Source of the DNA: Alphaproteobacteria bacterium | GTDB lineage: Bacteria; Pseudomonadota; Alphaproteobacteria; UBA6615 | Assembly (NCBI GenBank): GCA_022449545.1 | Contig: JAKUPN010000003.1 | Coordinates: 93,796-157,795 of the forward strand | DNA length: 64,000 nt | Direction: 5' to 3' | Part shown: positions 36,569 to 44,625 of the stretch, piece by piece | Layout of the letters: every line of letters starts with the position of its first letter | How positions within the stretch are numbered: the stretch's first letter is position 1 | The notes under the pieces: model-generated | What the model was told of the DNA's origin: nothing | What the model saw: the letters and a program-made list of their open reading frames with translations, nothing else | The model's database searches: none | Translations under genes and position numbers: made by a program

Positions 36569-37752
36569 TACAAACGATCAGAAGAATATAACTTAGAAGG
36601 CAACACAATATGATCACGAACTAATGAATTCAAATCTGTAAGTCCCATTACGCCCATAGTTCTATGAACTTCTGCTGATAAAATAGAGAGAGCTCTGCTC
36701 GCACCTGCTTCACCTGCTGCCCCAACTCCATATAATGTCGCTCTTCCAATAGCCACGGCATCTGCACCCATGGCAAGGCCTTTTATGACGTCACTGCCGC
36801 GTCGAAAGCCACTATCTACGATTACAGTCAACCGATCACTGACAGCTGAAACAATAGCAGGCAGAACTTGTATTGGAGCTATAGCTGCATCATTAGTATT
36901 GCCCGCATGATTAGAAACAATTATTCCATCAACACCGCAATCTGCACACCTTGTAGCATCTTCTGGATGCAATATACCTTTCACAATTAATGTTCTAGGC
37001 CATGCTTCTCTCAACCGCTTTAAAAAATCCCAACTCAGAGTATCATTTCTGACAAGAAAATTGTTTTTGTCCGTCGAAGAGTAGCTTTCGGGTATATATA
37101 CGTTAGGAAATTTAGGCATGTGAGCATCTGCTAAAACGTATCGTCCTAGAGTGCCTATTAACCAACGGGGGTGTAACAAACCATCGATCGATCCACGGAT
37201 CGTTATCCTGGGCGGAAAAACGACACCGTTTCGAGTATCAAACTCTCTGTTATTGTATGTCGGTGAATCAACAGTTAATAAAAGTGCTTCAAACCCAGCA
37301 TCTAGTGCCCTTTTTACAGTAACCATAGCAGCATCTATGTCGCGCCAAACATATAGTTGATACCATTGAGTACCACCACCTAGAGTCTTTATTGTCTCCA
37401 TAGGCGTATTTCCGGTACTAGATAAAGTAAAAGGAATTCCTGCTTTATCCGCAGCTTTTGCCAATGCGATCTCTCCACGATACCAGACAAAGCCTGCAGG
37501 GCCGGTTGGCCCTATTATTAAAGGTAAAGACTGTTTTTTTCCAAATAGGTTTATTTCCGTATTTCGATCAGAAACATCATTTAGAATTCTTGGTATCAAC
37601 TTTATATTATCTAAGGCAGAACGATTATTTCTCATCGCCACTTCGTCCTCACTGCCTCGATCACAGAATTCAAATAGCGCTTTGGTTAAACGCCGTTTAG
37701 CCATGAGACGTAGGTCTTCAATGTTAAGTGCTCTATGTGGAGAATAATTCAA
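36568..37752 (-). CDS. FMN-dependent alpha-hydroxyacid oxidase-like protein, copy A
   Basis: The first of two tandem 394-residue paralogues of the FMN-dependent hydroxyacid oxidase/dehydrogenase family. It keeps the flavin-binding and proton-abstraction residues (Y134 in QLY, D162 in TVD, K258, H282 in SNHAG) and the VDSGFRRGSDVIKG phosphate loop. Like copy B, it has Phe (F29) at the carboxylate-binding Tyr position and no Arg three residues after the catalytic His (N285, SNHAGNTND). The family includes L-lactate and mandelate dehydrogenases, but also MftD, which acts on a peptide-derived substrate. The divergent TauD-like gene at 37927 may share the 174-base promoter region. Function is open. 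Confidence 0.85.
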   Translation of the reverse strand: MNYSPHRALNIEDLRLMAKRRLTKALFEFCDRGSEDEVAMRNNRSALDNIKLIPRILNDVSDRNTEINLFGKKQSLPLIIGPTGPAGFVWYRGEIALAKAADKAGIPFTLSSTGNTPMETIKTLGGGTQWYQLYVWRDIDAAMVTVKRALDAGFEALLLTVDSPTYNNREFDTRNGVVFPPRITIRGSIDGLLHPRWLIGTLGRYVLADAHMPKFPNVYIPESYSSTDKNNFLVRNDTLSWDFLKRLREAWPRTLIVKGILHPEDATRCADCGVDGIIVSNHAGNTNDAAIAPIQVLPAIVSAVSDRLTVIVDSGFRRGSDVIKGLAMGADAVAIGRATLYGVGAAGEAGASRALSILSAEVHRTMGVMGLTDLNSLVRDHIVLPSKLYSSDRL

Positions 37753-37926
37753 GTTTTATTATGCTTTCCTGTTTTTCTAATAGAGGTTATTTATAAAAAC
37801 TCTACCTTTTTAAACTATATAAATATAATAGGTTTTTAATTTGAGTAAGTTTTTAAATTATTAATCGCAATAAGATGACCCATTAGAAAAATAAAAGCAC
37901 TAAAATTGTTTACAAAGGAAATTAAA

Positions 37927-38793
37927 ATGAAAATTGAGCCCATGACGTCATTGATCGGAGCTGAAATAATTGGCGCTAACTTAGGAAACTTATCGGTATC
38001 TGAATTTGAGGTTATACATGATGCCTTTACTAAGCACCTTGTTTTATTTTTCCGAGATCAGGATGAGCTCTCACCCGAAGTACAGATATCATTTGCCAAG
38101 CGGTTCGGTAATTTACACTATCACCCTGCTGCGCCAAAATCTAAAAAGTACCCCGAGTTGTTCGTAATTCACTCTCATAAGAACTCCAAATTTGCCGATG
38201 GCAATGGATGGCATAGCGATGTTTCTTGTGATTCAGAACCACCTCTAGGCTCATGTTTGCAACTACATGTTTTACCATCAATTGGAGGAGATACACTATT
38301 CGCTAATATGTACGCGGCATACGAAACGCTTTCTTCAACAATGCAAAGGTTTTTGTCAACTTTAACCGCTATTCATGAATCCGAACACCTCTACAGGGGG
38401 AGGTATGAGGAGAGAGGCGTTGATGATACTAATAAAATTTATCCAACAGCCGAACATCCTCTAATACGAACACACCCAGTATCTGGTCGACAATCAATAT
38501 ATGTGAACCCTAGTTTCACAACTAAAATAAAGGATTTATCAGGATCAGAAAGCAAGTCACTACTGTCTTTTATTTATAATCATCAGCAAAGACCTGAATT
38601 TCAGGTTCGTTTTCGTTGGTCCAAAAATGCTATAGCTCTTTGGGATAATCGTTGTACACAGCACTTTGCTTTGTGGGATTATTGGCCAGATGAAAGAAAA
38701 GGAAACCGGGTTACTATTAAAGGAGAAAAACCATTCTACAGAGCATCCCCATTGGTGGAGAGCAAACTAAAAATATCAGATAGGAATAATTAA
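37927..38793 (+). CDS. TauD/TfdA-family 2-oxoglutarate/Fe(II) dioxygenase
   Basis: A 288-residue non-heme iron dioxygenase of the TauD/TfdA type, which hydroxylates or cleaves small organic acids such as taurine with 2-oxoglutarate. The iron triad is visible: H and D in GWHSDVSCD (about 97-99) and the distal His in CTQHFALWDY (about 248), with NRVTIKG supplying the oxoglutarate Arg region. The ATG at 37927 has AAGGA 7 bases upstream; an upstream TTG at 37906 is rejected. Substrate is unknown, and there is no transporter beside it. It is divergent from the hydroxyacid-oxidase pair, which could place it in the same pathway. Confidence 0.9.
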   Translation: MKIEPMTSLIGAEIIGANLGNLSVSEFEVIHDAFTKHLVLFFRDQDELSPEVQISFAKRFGNLHYHPAAPKSKKYPELFVIHSHKNSKFADGNGWHSDVSCDSEPPLGSCLQLHVLPSIGGDTLFANMYAAYETLSSTMQRFLSTLTAIHESEHLYRGRYEERGVDDTNKIYPTAEHPLIRTHPVSGRQSIYVNPSFTTKIKDLSGSESKSLLSFIYNHQQRPEFQVRFRWSKNAIALWDNRCTQHFALWDYWPDERKGNRVTIKGEKPFYRASPLVESKLKISDRNN

Positions 38794-38806
38794 CCGTATT
38801 ACTAAT

Positions 38807-39265
38807 TCAAGCTTGTCGACGTCGATCGAAGAATTCCTTTAGAATATTTGAACATTTCTTTTCTTCTAAGCTTCCTATTATTTCAGGCTTATGATTACAG
38901 AATTTTTGGCTAAATATCTTCACTCCATGATCAACAGCTCCATTTTTAGAATCATATGCTCCAAAATAAAGGCGGCGAATGCGTGAAAAGGATATAGCTT
39001 GAGCGCACATTGGACACGGCTCTAAAGTAACGTAAATATCACATCCAGATAATCTAGGTGAACAGACTTTAATAGCGACTTCTCTTAAAACTAGAATTTC
39101 TGCATGACCAGTAGGATCACTATCTGCCTCTACTCTATTACCCGCCTGAGCCAAAACTCTGCCACTAGAAACCTCAACTATGACAGCTCCAACAGGAACA
39201 TCTCCCCTGCGCCCAGCTTTTCTAGCTTCGGTCATAGCTATTTTCATGTATTTGTTTAAGGCCAT
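38807..39265 (-). CDS. tadA: tRNA adenosine(34) deaminase
   Basis: TadA deaminates A34 to inosine in tRNA-Arg(ACG), allowing wobble decoding. The 152-residue protein has the zinc deaminase motif H54-A-E56 (GHAEILVLRE) and P-C84-P-M-C87 (LEPCPMCAQAI), with the alphaproteobacterial arrangement tadA divergent from rluB-rsmD, here separated by a PuuD-like gene. The downstream MRFLYFGAYDSKNGAVDHG-type segment (fragments YFGAYDSKNGA) and the Arg-rich end FFDRRRQA match bacterial TadA. Its stop is 14 bases from the TauD-like gene stop. Secure. Confidence 0.95.
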   Translation of the reverse strand: MALNKYMKIAMTEARKAGRRGDVPVGAVIVEVSSGRVLAQAGNRVEADSDPTGHAEILVLREVAIKVCSPRLSGCDIYVTLEPCPMCAQAISFSRIRRLYFGAYDSKNGAVDHGVKIFSQKFCNHKPEIIGSLEEKKCSNILKEFFDRRRQA

Positions 39266-39329
39266 TATAGAAAACTGACGATGTAAACATAAAATTGCAA
39301 GAGTTGTCTTATCAGGTTAAAAGACTTAG

Positions 39330-40073
39330 ATGACTAAACATAACATAACACCAGTAATAGGAGTTACACTGGATTACGAGAATCCAGGAAACTACTCAAA
39401 TACACCTTGGTATGCTCTTAGAGAAAATTACAGTACTGTAATAACAAAGGCCGGAGGCCTCCCTATGGGTCTGCCACACATGCAAAATCAAATTAATAAT
39501 TATTTGGATGTGATTGATGGTATTGTTATTACAGGCGGCGCATTCGATATTGACCCCAAACTTTTTGGGGCTACTTCCCGTCATTCTACTGTCTCACTCA
39601 AAAAACAAAGAACTGAGTTCGAGCTAGCAATCACTCAGGAAGCTATAACTCGTGACATGCCAGTCCTAGGAATTTGTGGAGGTCAACAGTTGCTGCATGT
39701 AGCACTCGGCGGAAAGCTCATTCAGCATATTCCAGATGAAATAACTAACGCTCTTGTTCATGAACAATCAAGTCCACCGGACAAACCAGAACATACTGTA
39801 AAAGTTACCAAAGGAACACTGCTACATAAAATAGTTGATTCAGAAATCCTTCACGTTAATAGCTCACATCACCAGGCGGCAAAAGATATGCCCTTGGGGG
39901 TTATTATTAATGCGATTGCCCCGGATGGTGTAATCGAGGGTATAGAGGCACCAGGTCAAAAGTTTTGTTTAGGCTTACAATGGCACCCTGAGTATGAGGT
40001 AAGTTCATCAGATAGCGCCATTTTTAAAGCATTCATAGATGCTTCAGCTAATACCAGAATAGAAAATGGGTAA
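39330..40073 (+). CDS. PuuD-like class I glutamine amidotransferase-type hydrolase (C26)
   Basis: A 247-residue peptidase C26 protein, the family of gamma-glutamyl-GABA hydrolase PuuD. The nucleophile is C116 in LGICGGQQLL; the His-Glu pair is in LQWHPEYEVSS near the C-terminus. The early ITGGAFDIDPKLFG block is typical of the family. PuuD releases GABA from gamma-glutamyl-GABA in putrescine breakdown; an alternative is general gamma-glutamyl cleavage. No other puu genes are in the window, though a polyamine operon lies 4-7 kb upstream. The gene interrupts the common tadA|rluB neighbourhood. It overlaps rluB by 8 bases. Confidence 0.87.
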   Translation: MTKHNITPVIGVTLDYENPGNYSNTPWYALRENYSTVITKAGGLPMGLPHMQNQINNYLDVIDGIVITGGAFDIDPKLFGATSRHSTVSLKKQRTEFELAITQEAITRDMPVLGICGGQQLLHVALGGKLIQHIPDEITNALVHEQSSPPDKPEHTVKVTKGTLLHKIVDSEILHVNSSHHQAAKDMPLGVIINAIAPDGVIEGIEAPGQKFCLGLQWHPEYEVSSSDSAIFKAFIDASANTRIENG

Positions 40074-40806
40074 ATTGTTGCAAGATTTTAGTGAAGAACG
40101 AATAGCCAAAGTATTATCCAGGTCAGGAGTGTGCTCTCGACGAGAAGCTGAACGTTGGATTTTACAAGGACGGATAAGTGTTGATGGGAAAATTATAGAT
40201 AGCCCAGCTTTAAACGTAAGTTCAGAAAATAAAATCTTAGTTGATGGAAATCCGATTCCCGAGATAGAACCAACCAGAATATGGCGCTACCACAAACCAC
40301 CAGGGCGTTTAACCACACGAAAAGACCCAGAAGACCGGCCTACAATTTTCGATGGACTGCCCAAAGAATTTTCTAATCTGAAGACAATTGGACGCCTAGA
40401 CATGAATTCAGAAGGTCTTTTGTTACTGACTAATGATGGCGAGATAGCAAGGTGTCTGGAACTACCAACCACCGGTTGGACACGAAAGTATAGAATTAGA
40501 GTTCATGGGGCCGTTGATAATAAAGTATTTCTGAAACTCAAAAATCGGGTTAGAATTGACGGTTATGAGTATGGTCCCGTTACTGCAAATTTGGAACGCC
40601 AAGTAGGTGCTAACGCATGGGTTCAAATCAGTCTACAAGAAGGTAAAAACCGCGAAGTAAGGCGACTTATGGAACATTTTGGCTATACGGTAAATCGACT
40701 TATACGTGTATCCTTTGGGCCCTTTCATCTAGGTAAGTTAACAAGAGGACAATTCGAAGAGATTCCTGCCAGAGTGCTATTATCAAACCTTCCAAGTAAT
40801 TATTAA
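40066..40806 (+). CDS. rluB: RsuA/RluB-family 23S rRNA pseudouridine synthase
   Basis: A 246-residue pseudouridine synthase with an N-terminal S4 RNA-binding domain (about 8-60: RIAKVLSRSGVCSRREAERWI split as RIAKVLSRSGVCSRRE and AERWILQGRI) and the catalytic Asp D112 in GRLDMNSEGLLLLTNDGE. The KNREVRRLMEHFGYTVNRLIR segment (fragments GKNREVRRLMEHFG) confirms the RsuA/RluB/E/F group. Position next to rsmD and tadA favours RluB (23S U2605), but RsuA or RluE cannot be ruled out by eye. It starts 8 bases inside the PuuD-like gene and stops 4 bases before rsmD. Confidence 0.9.
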   Translation: MGKLLQDFSEERIAKVLSRSGVCSRREAERWILQGRISVDGKIIDSPALNVSSENKILVDGNPIPEIEPTRIWRYHKPPGRLTTRKDPEDRPTIFDGLPKEFSNLKTIGRLDMNSEGLLLLTNDGEIARCLELPTTGWTRKYRIRVHGAVDNKVFLKLKNRVRIDGYEYGPVTANLERQVGANAWVQISLQEGKNREVRRLMEHFGYTVNRLIRVSFGPFHLGKLTRGQFEEIPARVLLSNLPSNY

Positions 40807-40810
40807 AACG

Positions 40811-41371
40811 ATGATACGAATAGTCGGAGGTATCCATCGCGGCAAAATGATCTCTGTACCAGAAGGCAATTTCACGCGTCCAACGACTAATCGGGTAAGA
40901 GAGTCTCTATTCAATATATTGGAATCAAAATTTTCACTAAATGGAATCAGTGTTCTGGACGGATGCGCTGGCTCAGGATCACTTGGACTTGAAGCACTAT
41001 CACGAGGAGCTAACCATGCAACTTTTTTTGATAACAATAAACAAGCCTTAAAAATTTTGGAGCAAAACATATCTTTCTTGAAAGAAGATAAATCATCGAA
41101 TACATATTTCGTAGACGTAACAAATCCGCCTAAAAATAAAAGAAAAGAGGTTTGTTCACTAGTATTCCTTGACGCACCTTATAATAGTGATGTTCCCATC
41201 AAAGCACTAGGAGCTTTGGTGGGTAAAAATTGGATCCAAAAAGGCAGTATTATTATAATAGAATGTAAAAAAAACACCGAAATGGCAGAAAATACAAATT
41301 TTAAAGAAATTGATTTTCGTGCTTATGGATCTACTGAACTACATTTTTTAGAATATTGCCCAACATTTTAA
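40811..41371 (+). CDS. rsmD: 16S rRNA (guanine966-N2)-methyltransferase
   Basis: RsmD methylates G966 of 16S rRNA with S-adenosylmethionine. The 186-residue protein starts with the family signature MIRIVGGIHRGKMISVPEG (first residues MIRIVGG, then RPTTNRVRESLFNIL), and has the SAM-binding VLDGCAGSGSLGLEALSRGA. The catalytic motif IV, usually DPPY, reads DAPY (residues about 123-126), a mild substitution. The last residues are family-like (TELHFLEY). It follows rluB by 4 bases and is probably cotranscribed. It converges on mutL with about 30 bases between. Confidence 0.93.
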   Translation: MIRIVGGIHRGKMISVPEGNFTRPTTNRVRESLFNILESKFSLNGISVLDGCAGSGSLGLEALSRGANHATFFDNNKQALKILEQNISFLKEDKSSNTYFVDVTNPPKNKRKEVCSLVFLDAPYNSDVPIKALGALVGKNWIQKGSIIIIECKKNTEMAENTNFKEIDFRAYGSTELHFLEYCPTF

Positions 41372-41403
41372 ATAGACTTAATTAAGTTTATGTAAAAACT
41401 ATT

Positions 41404-43224
41404 TCAACGACGACCAAACAATCGTTCTATGTCGGTAAGTTTTAGCTCAATATATGTTGGCCGACCGTGATTACACTGATCAGAATGCGGAGTTACTTCC
41501 ATTTCTCTTAATAAAGCATTCATTTCACTAGGGTTAAGTTGTCTTCCTGCTCTAACACTGCCGTGACATGCCATAGTACTGCAAACTTCTTCAAGGCACT
41601 CCCTTAATGTAGATTCGGAATTCATAGCCTTCAAATTATCAGCCAAGTCAACAATCAACGACCTTGTATCTGTGTGACCTAATAGACCAGGAACCTCACG
41701 TACTACGACTGCGCCATGACCAAACTTTTCCAATACCAAGCCTAACTCCATTAGTTCATCAGCACGATCTACCAGTCTAGTCGCTGTTTCTTCATCTAGC
41801 TCAATAATTTCTGGAAGTAGAAGACCCTGGCGCATAACCCCTTTTCCATTAAGAGCCTTCTTCATGCGTTCATACACTAATCTTTCATGTGCTGCATGCT
41901 GATCAACTATAACGATGCTATCTTCTGTTTGTGAGACAATATATGTCGCATGCAGTTGGGCCCTAGCTGCACCCAATGGATAATCTTTAGGTACGGTTTC
42001 ACCATTATCCTGGTTTGGGATTTTAACTTCGGAAAAAAATCCGACATTTTGTTCTGAATCTGTGGCTCCAGATGGCGGATAGTCTATCTTTGATGTCTGA
42101 TTTTTATCTTCGAATAATCGTTCTTTTAGAAATGACTGATCTGTCAAACTTGAGTGTGCATTCCCCAAGGGAGATTGAAATTTAGATAACGCCAAATCAG
42201 CAATCGTTGTAGATACATTTTGGCTTGAACTAGATAATGTCTGCTTCAAAGTACCGACTATTAATCCGCGGATTTTGCCCGCATCACGAAAACGAACTTC
42301 ACTTTTAGCGGGATGTACGTTTACATCTACTAGTTCTGTATTAATAGCGATAAATAATGCTATCAAAGGATGTCTTTGTCGCGCTAAAAAGTCTTGATAT
42401 GCTGCTCGTACCGCTCCATTCAAAAGACGATCTCTCACCGGACGACCATTAACAAAAAGATACTGATAACGCGTCGTATTCCGGTTAAGCGTTGGGACAC
42501 TTATATAACCATAAAGTTTTACCCCCTCTATTTCAGAGGCAACCATTAAAGAGTTTTCAAAAAACTCTTTTCCCATTATCGAAGATAGACGGCGGAGTAA
42601 AGCTGGATCACTACCTGTTAAATCAGTTTCACTGGTACAAGAAAATTTTATTTTTTCCCCATCATTAATTGAAAATGCGACCTCAGGATTCGACATTGCC
42701 AATCGATAAACAACATCCATAATATGACTGAATTCGGTTCGTTCAGTTTTAAGAAACTTAAGCCGTGCTGGGGTTGCATAAAACATATCACGAACTTCTA
42801 CGCGAGTTCCATAATTCTGTGATGAAAGTTTTGGACTAGATTTCTTTCCTCCTTCAATATTTAATTCCCAAGCTTCACTGCCTTCTGGTCGTGATGTAAT
42901 TTTAAGCTTACTAATAGCCCCTATGGACGGCAATGCCTCACCACGAAAACCTAATGTAGTAATTTTAGATAAGTCATTATTAGGTAATTTAGAAGTTGCA
43001 TGTCTTTGAACTGATAATAACATTTGTTCGGGGGTCATACCTATTCCGTCATCTGTTACAGATAAATAAGTTTTTCCACCGTTACGGACTACTATATCTA
43101 TTTTTTTAGCACCAGCGTCTAAAGCATTTTCGACAAGTTCCTTTATTGAAGCTGCAGGCCTTTCAATGACTTCGCCCGCGGCTATCTGATTTACTAAGGT
43201 ATCAGGTAAAACCCTTATTTTCAC
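41404..43224 (-). CDS. mutL: DNA mismatch repair protein MutL
   Basis: MutL couples MutS mismatch recognition to strand incision. The 606-residue protein has the GHKL ATPase motifs: catalytic Glu in IKELVENALDAGA, VTDDGIGM, and GFRGEALPSI. The C-terminal domain retains the endonuclease motif DQHAAHERLVYE, plus ACHGSVRAG and QCNHGRP, so this MutL should nick DNA itself, as in MutH-lacking bacteria. The start is GTG (43222-43224), overlapping the pgi stop (GTGA). The linker (about 335-420) is Ser/Gln-rich and unordered, as usual. It follows pgi in the same direction. Confidence 0.97.
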   Translation of the reverse strand: MKIRVLPDTLVNQIAAGEVIERPAASIKELVENALDAGAKKIDIVVRNGGKTYLSVTDDGIGMTPEQMLLSVQRHATSKLPNNDLSKITTLGFRGEALPSIGAISKLKITSRPEGSEAWELNIEGGKKSSPKLSSQNYGTRVEVRDMFYATPARLKFLKTERTEFSHIMDVVYRLAMSNPEVAFSINDGEKIKFSCTSETDLTGSDPALLRRLSSIMGKEFFENSLMVASEIEGVKLYGYISVPTLNRNTTRYQYLFVNGRPVRDRLLNGAVRAAYQDFLARQRHPLIALFIAINTELVDVNVHPAKSEVRFRDAGKIRGLIVGTLKQTLSSSSQNVSTTIADLALSKFQSPLGNAHSSLTDQSFLKERLFEDKNQTSKIDYPPSGATDSEQNVGFFSEVKIPNQDNGETVPKDYPLGAARAQLHATYIVSQTEDSIVIVDQHAAHERLVYERMKKALNGKGVMRQGLLLPEIIELDEETATRLVDRADELMELGLVLEKFGHGAVVVREVPGLLGHTDTRSLIVDLADNLKAMNSESTLRECLEEVCSTMACHGSVRAGRQLNPSEMNALLREMEVTPHSDQCNHGRPTYIELKLTDIERLFGRR

Positions 43225-44534
43225 TTCAGACCCCTAAGATATTTACGAACAAGATCCTTCCCTTCTTCTACTGCAGGTTGATTAAAAGGATTAACATCAA
43301 GTAGCCTGGCAGCAATTACGGTCTCTAGCATGTAATGCATCATTAGTGCCCCTACAGTTGATTCGTCTACGCTATCTATTTCAAATGTTCGAACAGGAAT
43401 TCCTTTGGATATAATCGTTTCTGTGGTTATTTTTTGTTCTGCTGAGATAACGTCTCCAACTGTACAATCAGCTAAAAACTCAACTCCAGTTTGATTAGAT
43501 AACATTGGGTCAATACCTGGCCCCACACCGAAGTAATTAGGCGAAATTATAGAAATCATCTTATCTCTTGGCCCATCTAAATAAAGTTGTAACTGGCTAT
43601 GTTGATCTAAAGAACCCATTGCGGGAACCGGGGTTATGCCGACCCCCCTTTTGCCAAGACTTTCAGCCCAAAGCTGTCTATACCACAGCGTAAACTTATT
43701 TAATTGATCACTATAGGGCATTAAAACTGAAATATTTATTGCTTTCTCTCTATACAAAGCAATTGATACTGCAGCTCCTAAAACAGCTGGAACTTCTCCC
43801 GTACTATCTGTTTCAAGGGCGTTTTTTAGTGTTTCGCTAGCTCCAAGACAGATAGATTCCGCATCTACACCAGCCGTCAGAGCCGGAATTAAGCCCACAA
43901 TACTAAAGGCACTAAAGCGTCCACCAATTTTAGGGTCATGTTCAAGAACCGAAATATCTCGACCCAAAGCAAAGCGGTTTAGAGGAGTATCACCTTTTTC
44001 AGTAATAATGAACGTTGTGCTATTGTCATGCGTTCCTAACTTAGTCACAAATGTAATAGCTTGCACCAACGTTTCCAGCGTTTTTCCTGACTTAGAAATA
44101 ATCAACAAACCTATGCGTTTGGTTCTATTTTGTGACAAACATTTATCGATAGTAAGTGGGTCTATATTATCGATAAATTGTATCTGGGGACTTCCATTAT
44201 ATTTCGATAAGGAACTTAGCGCCTGTCCACTCAGGCTTGCCCCTCCTGTTCCTAGGACAAATACTAAATCACATTTCTCACAAAATTCACTTGCAACAGA
44301 TTTTGATTGATCAAGAGTAGTTTCATTCTTAGATAAATCAAAAGCGGCTAATTTACCCGCATCAATATCCAGCTTCATTGACTCCAACGCATTTCGAGCT
44401 TTCTCGAGATACTTTTCAAAGATTTCTTTGCTCAACCCCTTTTCACCAATCACAGAGGAAAAGCAAGCTGATATATTCTGTTGGTATTTCATCGAATCAA
44501 TGAACCACTTCGGAACTGATAAATAACATTTCAC
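43221..44534 (-). CDS. pgi: Glucose-6-phosphate isomerase
   Basis: Pgi interconverts glucose-6-phosphate and fructose-6-phosphate. The 437-residue protein is shorter than E. coli Pgi (549) but matches the compact form seen in some Alphaproteobacteria and Bacillus. Family segments: sugar-binding GTGGASLSGQAL and ISKSGKTLETL (SIS domain), GGRFSAFSIVGLIPALTAGV, and the C-terminal VGITPVPAMGSLDQHSQLQLY block. The start codon appears to be GTG at 44534, with AGGAA just upstream; an ATG at 44492 is possible. It overlaps mutL by four bases, an unusual pairing that may reflect compaction. Confidence 0.92.
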   Translation of the reverse strand: MKCYLSVPKWFIDSMKYQQNISACFSSVIGEKGLSKEIFEKYLEKARNALESMKLDIDAGKLAAFDLSKNETTLDQSKSVASEFCEKCDLVFVLGTGGASLSGQALSSLSKYNGSPQIQFIDNIDPLTIDKCLSQNRTKRIGLLIISKSGKTLETLVQAITFVTKLGTHDNSTTFIITEKGDTPLNRFALGRDISVLEHDPKIGGRFSAFSIVGLIPALTAGVDAESICLGASETLKNALETDSTGEVPAVLGAAVSIALYREKAINISVLMPYSDQLNKFTLWYRQLWAESLGKRGVGITPVPAMGSLDQHSQLQLYLDGPRDKMISIISPNYFGVGPGIDPMLSNQTGVEFLADCTVGDVISAEQKITTETIISKGIPVRTFEIDSVDESTVGALMMHYMLETVIAARLLDVNPFNQPAVEEGKDLVRKYLRGLK

Positions 44535-44625
44535 ATTTCCTCATAGACATTAGCAACTGGAGAAATGTGGATAAATTTTCCTAAATTTAATTAATCTCTA
44601 AACCCGGTTAAAAATTTAAAAAGAA

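Noticed and set aside
40811..41371. Treating the RsmD motif DAPY as a sign of an inactive enzyme
   Set aside because: One Pro to Ala change in motif IV is mild, all other motifs are intact, and the gene is in its usual place after rluB.
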